From Chloroflexota bacterium (GTDB taxonomy: Bacteria; Chloroflexota; Limnocylindria; Limnocylindrales; CSP1-4), in assembly GCA_017882025.1 (NCBI GenBank), contig JADGQG010000005.1, positions 1 through 23,509 on the forward strand: a stretch of DNA of 23,509 nucleotides. Reading direction: 5' to 3'. The notes below the pieces were generated by a model. It worked only from the letters and a program-made list of their open reading frames with translations, was not told the DNA's origin and did not search any database. Positions 22,484-23,509 of this stretch are shown piece after piece (the first letter of the stretch is position 1; each line of letters starts with the position of its first letter). The position numbers were made by a program, and so were the translations under genes.

Positions 22484-22509
22484 GGTAACGGGCGAATGGG
22501 TAACGGGCG
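22484..22509 (+). repeat. Two direct copies of GGTAACGGGCG
   Basis: The 11-mer GGTAACGGGCG occurs at 22484-22494 and 22499-22509, a 15-bp period, in the gap before the PAS gene. It may be a tandem regulator-binding site for that gene; chance duplication is possible. The rest of the 22240-22560 gap shows no gene or other structure that I can support. Confidence 0.4.
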
Positions 22510-22660
22510 CCTGGGCGACCCTCGATCGCGATCTCGTCCACGGGAGGGCGTCGCGCAAGGGGCTGTGCCCGGTGGTCGCGAACGCCGGGCGAAACCGACC
22601 CAGCAGCCGCGCGCCGATGGGCCCGCAGGCGTGCCGTTGGTCAACGCCGCCGCAGGCGCC

Positions 22661-23509
22661 ATGGAGATCGAGCGCCTCCTCTTCGACCACATCTCCGACG
22701 CCGTGTTCGCGACCGACGTGGCCAATCGCGTCACGCATTGGACGGCGTCGGCCGAACGCATGTTCGGCTACACGGCCGGCGAGGCGGTCGGCCGCTCGTT
22801 CGGCGATCTTCTGCCCTTTCGGATGGAGCGACCCAGCGACGAGCGCGAGTTCTTCACCGAGCTGGAGGCCGGCCGGACGTGGCGCGGAACGGGCACCGTT
22901 CGGCTCCGGGACGGCAGCGAGATGTGGCTCGAATCGTCGGTGCAGCCGATCCTGGCGGAGGGCCGGCCCGTCGGCCGCGTCTCGGTGGCCCGCGACATCA
23001 GCGCGACCGTCGAGGCGCAGAGGCGCCTCGCCGACCAGGAACGGTTCATCAACGCGGTCCTGGACGTCGCGGGGGCGCTCGTGCTGGTCCTCGACACACA
23101 AGGACGGGTGGTGCGCTTCAACGGCGCCTGTGAGCGCCTGAGCGGCTACAGCTCTGCGGAGGTCGTCGGGCGGGAGATCTGGGACGTCGTGATCCCGCCC
23201 ACGGAGGTCGACGGGGTGCAGGAGACGGTCGCCAACCTCCAGGCCGGGGCCTTCCCCAACTCGTACGAGAACCACTGGGTGACCCGCGCGGGCGCCCCGC
23301 GGCTCATCAGCTGGGACAACACCTGCCTGACCGACGATCAGGGCGCCGTCACGCACGTGATCGCGACGGGGATCGACATCACCGAGGCCCGCCGGGGGGA
23401 CGACGCCCTGCACGGGATCGAGACCGTCGGGCGCCTCCTCGCAGAGCAGGGACCCGTCCCGGGTGCACTCGACGCGGTCCTCGGCGAGTTGGAGGAACGG
23501 ATGGGCTAC
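22661..23509 (+). CDS. Multi-PAS-domain signalling protein (C-terminus beyond window)
   Basis: The frame is open to the window end: 283 residues from the ATG at 22661. In-frame GTG codons at 22631 and 22565 are alternative starts; none has a strong ribosome-binding site. PAS 1 (about 4-118) starts LLFDHISDAVFATDVANRVT, has MFGYTAGEAVGRSF and ends with a PAC-like GRVSVARDISATVE. PAS 2 (about 125-245) has FINAVLDVAGALVLVLDTQG, LSGYSSAEVVGREIWDVV and VIATGIDITEARR. From about 250, GIETVGRLLAEQGPVPGALD resembles the lead-in to a GAF domain. No membrane segment is visible. The missing output domain is probably a histidine kinase or GGDEF/EAL domain, which cannot be decided here. It is divergent from the cpaF-like gene. 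Confidence 0.88.
   Translation, partial: MEIERLLFDHISDAVFATDVANRVTHWTASAERMFGYTAGEAVGRSFGDLLPFRMERPSDEREFFTELEAGRTWRGTGTVRLRDGSEMWLESSVQPILAEGRPVGRVSVARDISATVEAQRRLADQERFINAVLDVAGALVLVLDTQGRVVRFNGACERLSGYSSAEVVGREIWDVVIPPTEVDGVQETVANLQAGAFPNSYENHWVTRAGAPRLISWDNTCLTDDQGAVTHVIATGIDITEARRGDDALHGIETVGRLLAEQGPVPGALDAVLGELEERMGY

Noticed and set aside
22409..23413. A 334-codon minus-strand frame over the PAS gene
   Set aside because: It is the antisense shadow of a clear PAS-domain coding frame and has no recognisable domain.
1..23509. CRISPR array, insertion sequence, attachment site or prophage
   Set aside because: No spaced repeats, transposase or integrase motifs were found; the tRNA-Arg has no duplicated 3' end nearby to suggest integration.

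Overview
The window is GC-rich bacterial DNA with tightly packed genes, many GTG starts, 4-bp ATGA/GTGA overlaps and very long antisense open frames. I judge it to be a chromosomal segment of an uncultured, high-GC, Gram-positive-like phylum. A Chloroflexota of the Limnocylindria/Ellin6529 kind is my first guess, from the DUF4332/DUF1461/M50 neighbours and the Tad ATPase. An actinobacterium is the alternative, because the dCTP deaminase looks like the mycobacterial type. This placement is inference, not a measured result. I see no phage, insertion sequence, CRISPR array or rRNA.

Region 1 (1-4800) is a sugar-uptake locus. A LacI-family repressor (cut by the window edge) is read leftward. A one-NBD ATPase, an RbsC-type permease and a lipoprotein sugar-binding protein are read rightward. 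Two near-identical TGAC-N7-GTCA palindromes lie between them, one on top of a TTGACA -35 box. Convergent to the transporter is a broken D-lyxose isomerase gene (YdaE type) with frameshifts and a lost internal segment.

Region 2 (4966-9798) looks like one long operon: a DUF4332 protein, a DUF1461 membrane protein, a site-2-protease-like M50/CBS membrane protein, then moeA, moaC and mog/moaB for molybdenum cofactor synthesis. Region 3 (9854-13486) holds an acyl-CoA dehydrogenase with a probably leaderless mRNA, its electron acceptor EtfB-EtfA, and a small membrane-anchored protein, closed by a GC hairpin. Region 4 (13483-15495) is nrdR-dcd plus an MBL-fold hydrolase. Two candidate NrdR boxes about 30 bp apart flank the nrdR promoter, which suggests autoregulation. 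NrdR and Dcd both bear on deoxynucleotide supply.

Region 5 (15492-17395, leftward) is a thiol-redox operon: a glutaredoxin-like protein, CcdA and a TlpA-like thioredoxin. It is followed by a tRNA-Arg(CCT) gene with encoded CCA. Region 6 (17816-20158) is a 780-residue membrane protein with a spermidine-synthase-like C-terminal domain. Region 7 (20234-22042, leftward) encodes a complete CpaF/TadA secretion ATPase whose frame continues into a RidA/YjgF-family domain lacking the usual catalytic arginine. This is the most unusual object in the window, though a one-base sequence error could also produce it. A roughly 600-bp control region with stacked inverted repeats separates it from a PAS-domain sensor (22661-end) that runs off the right edge.
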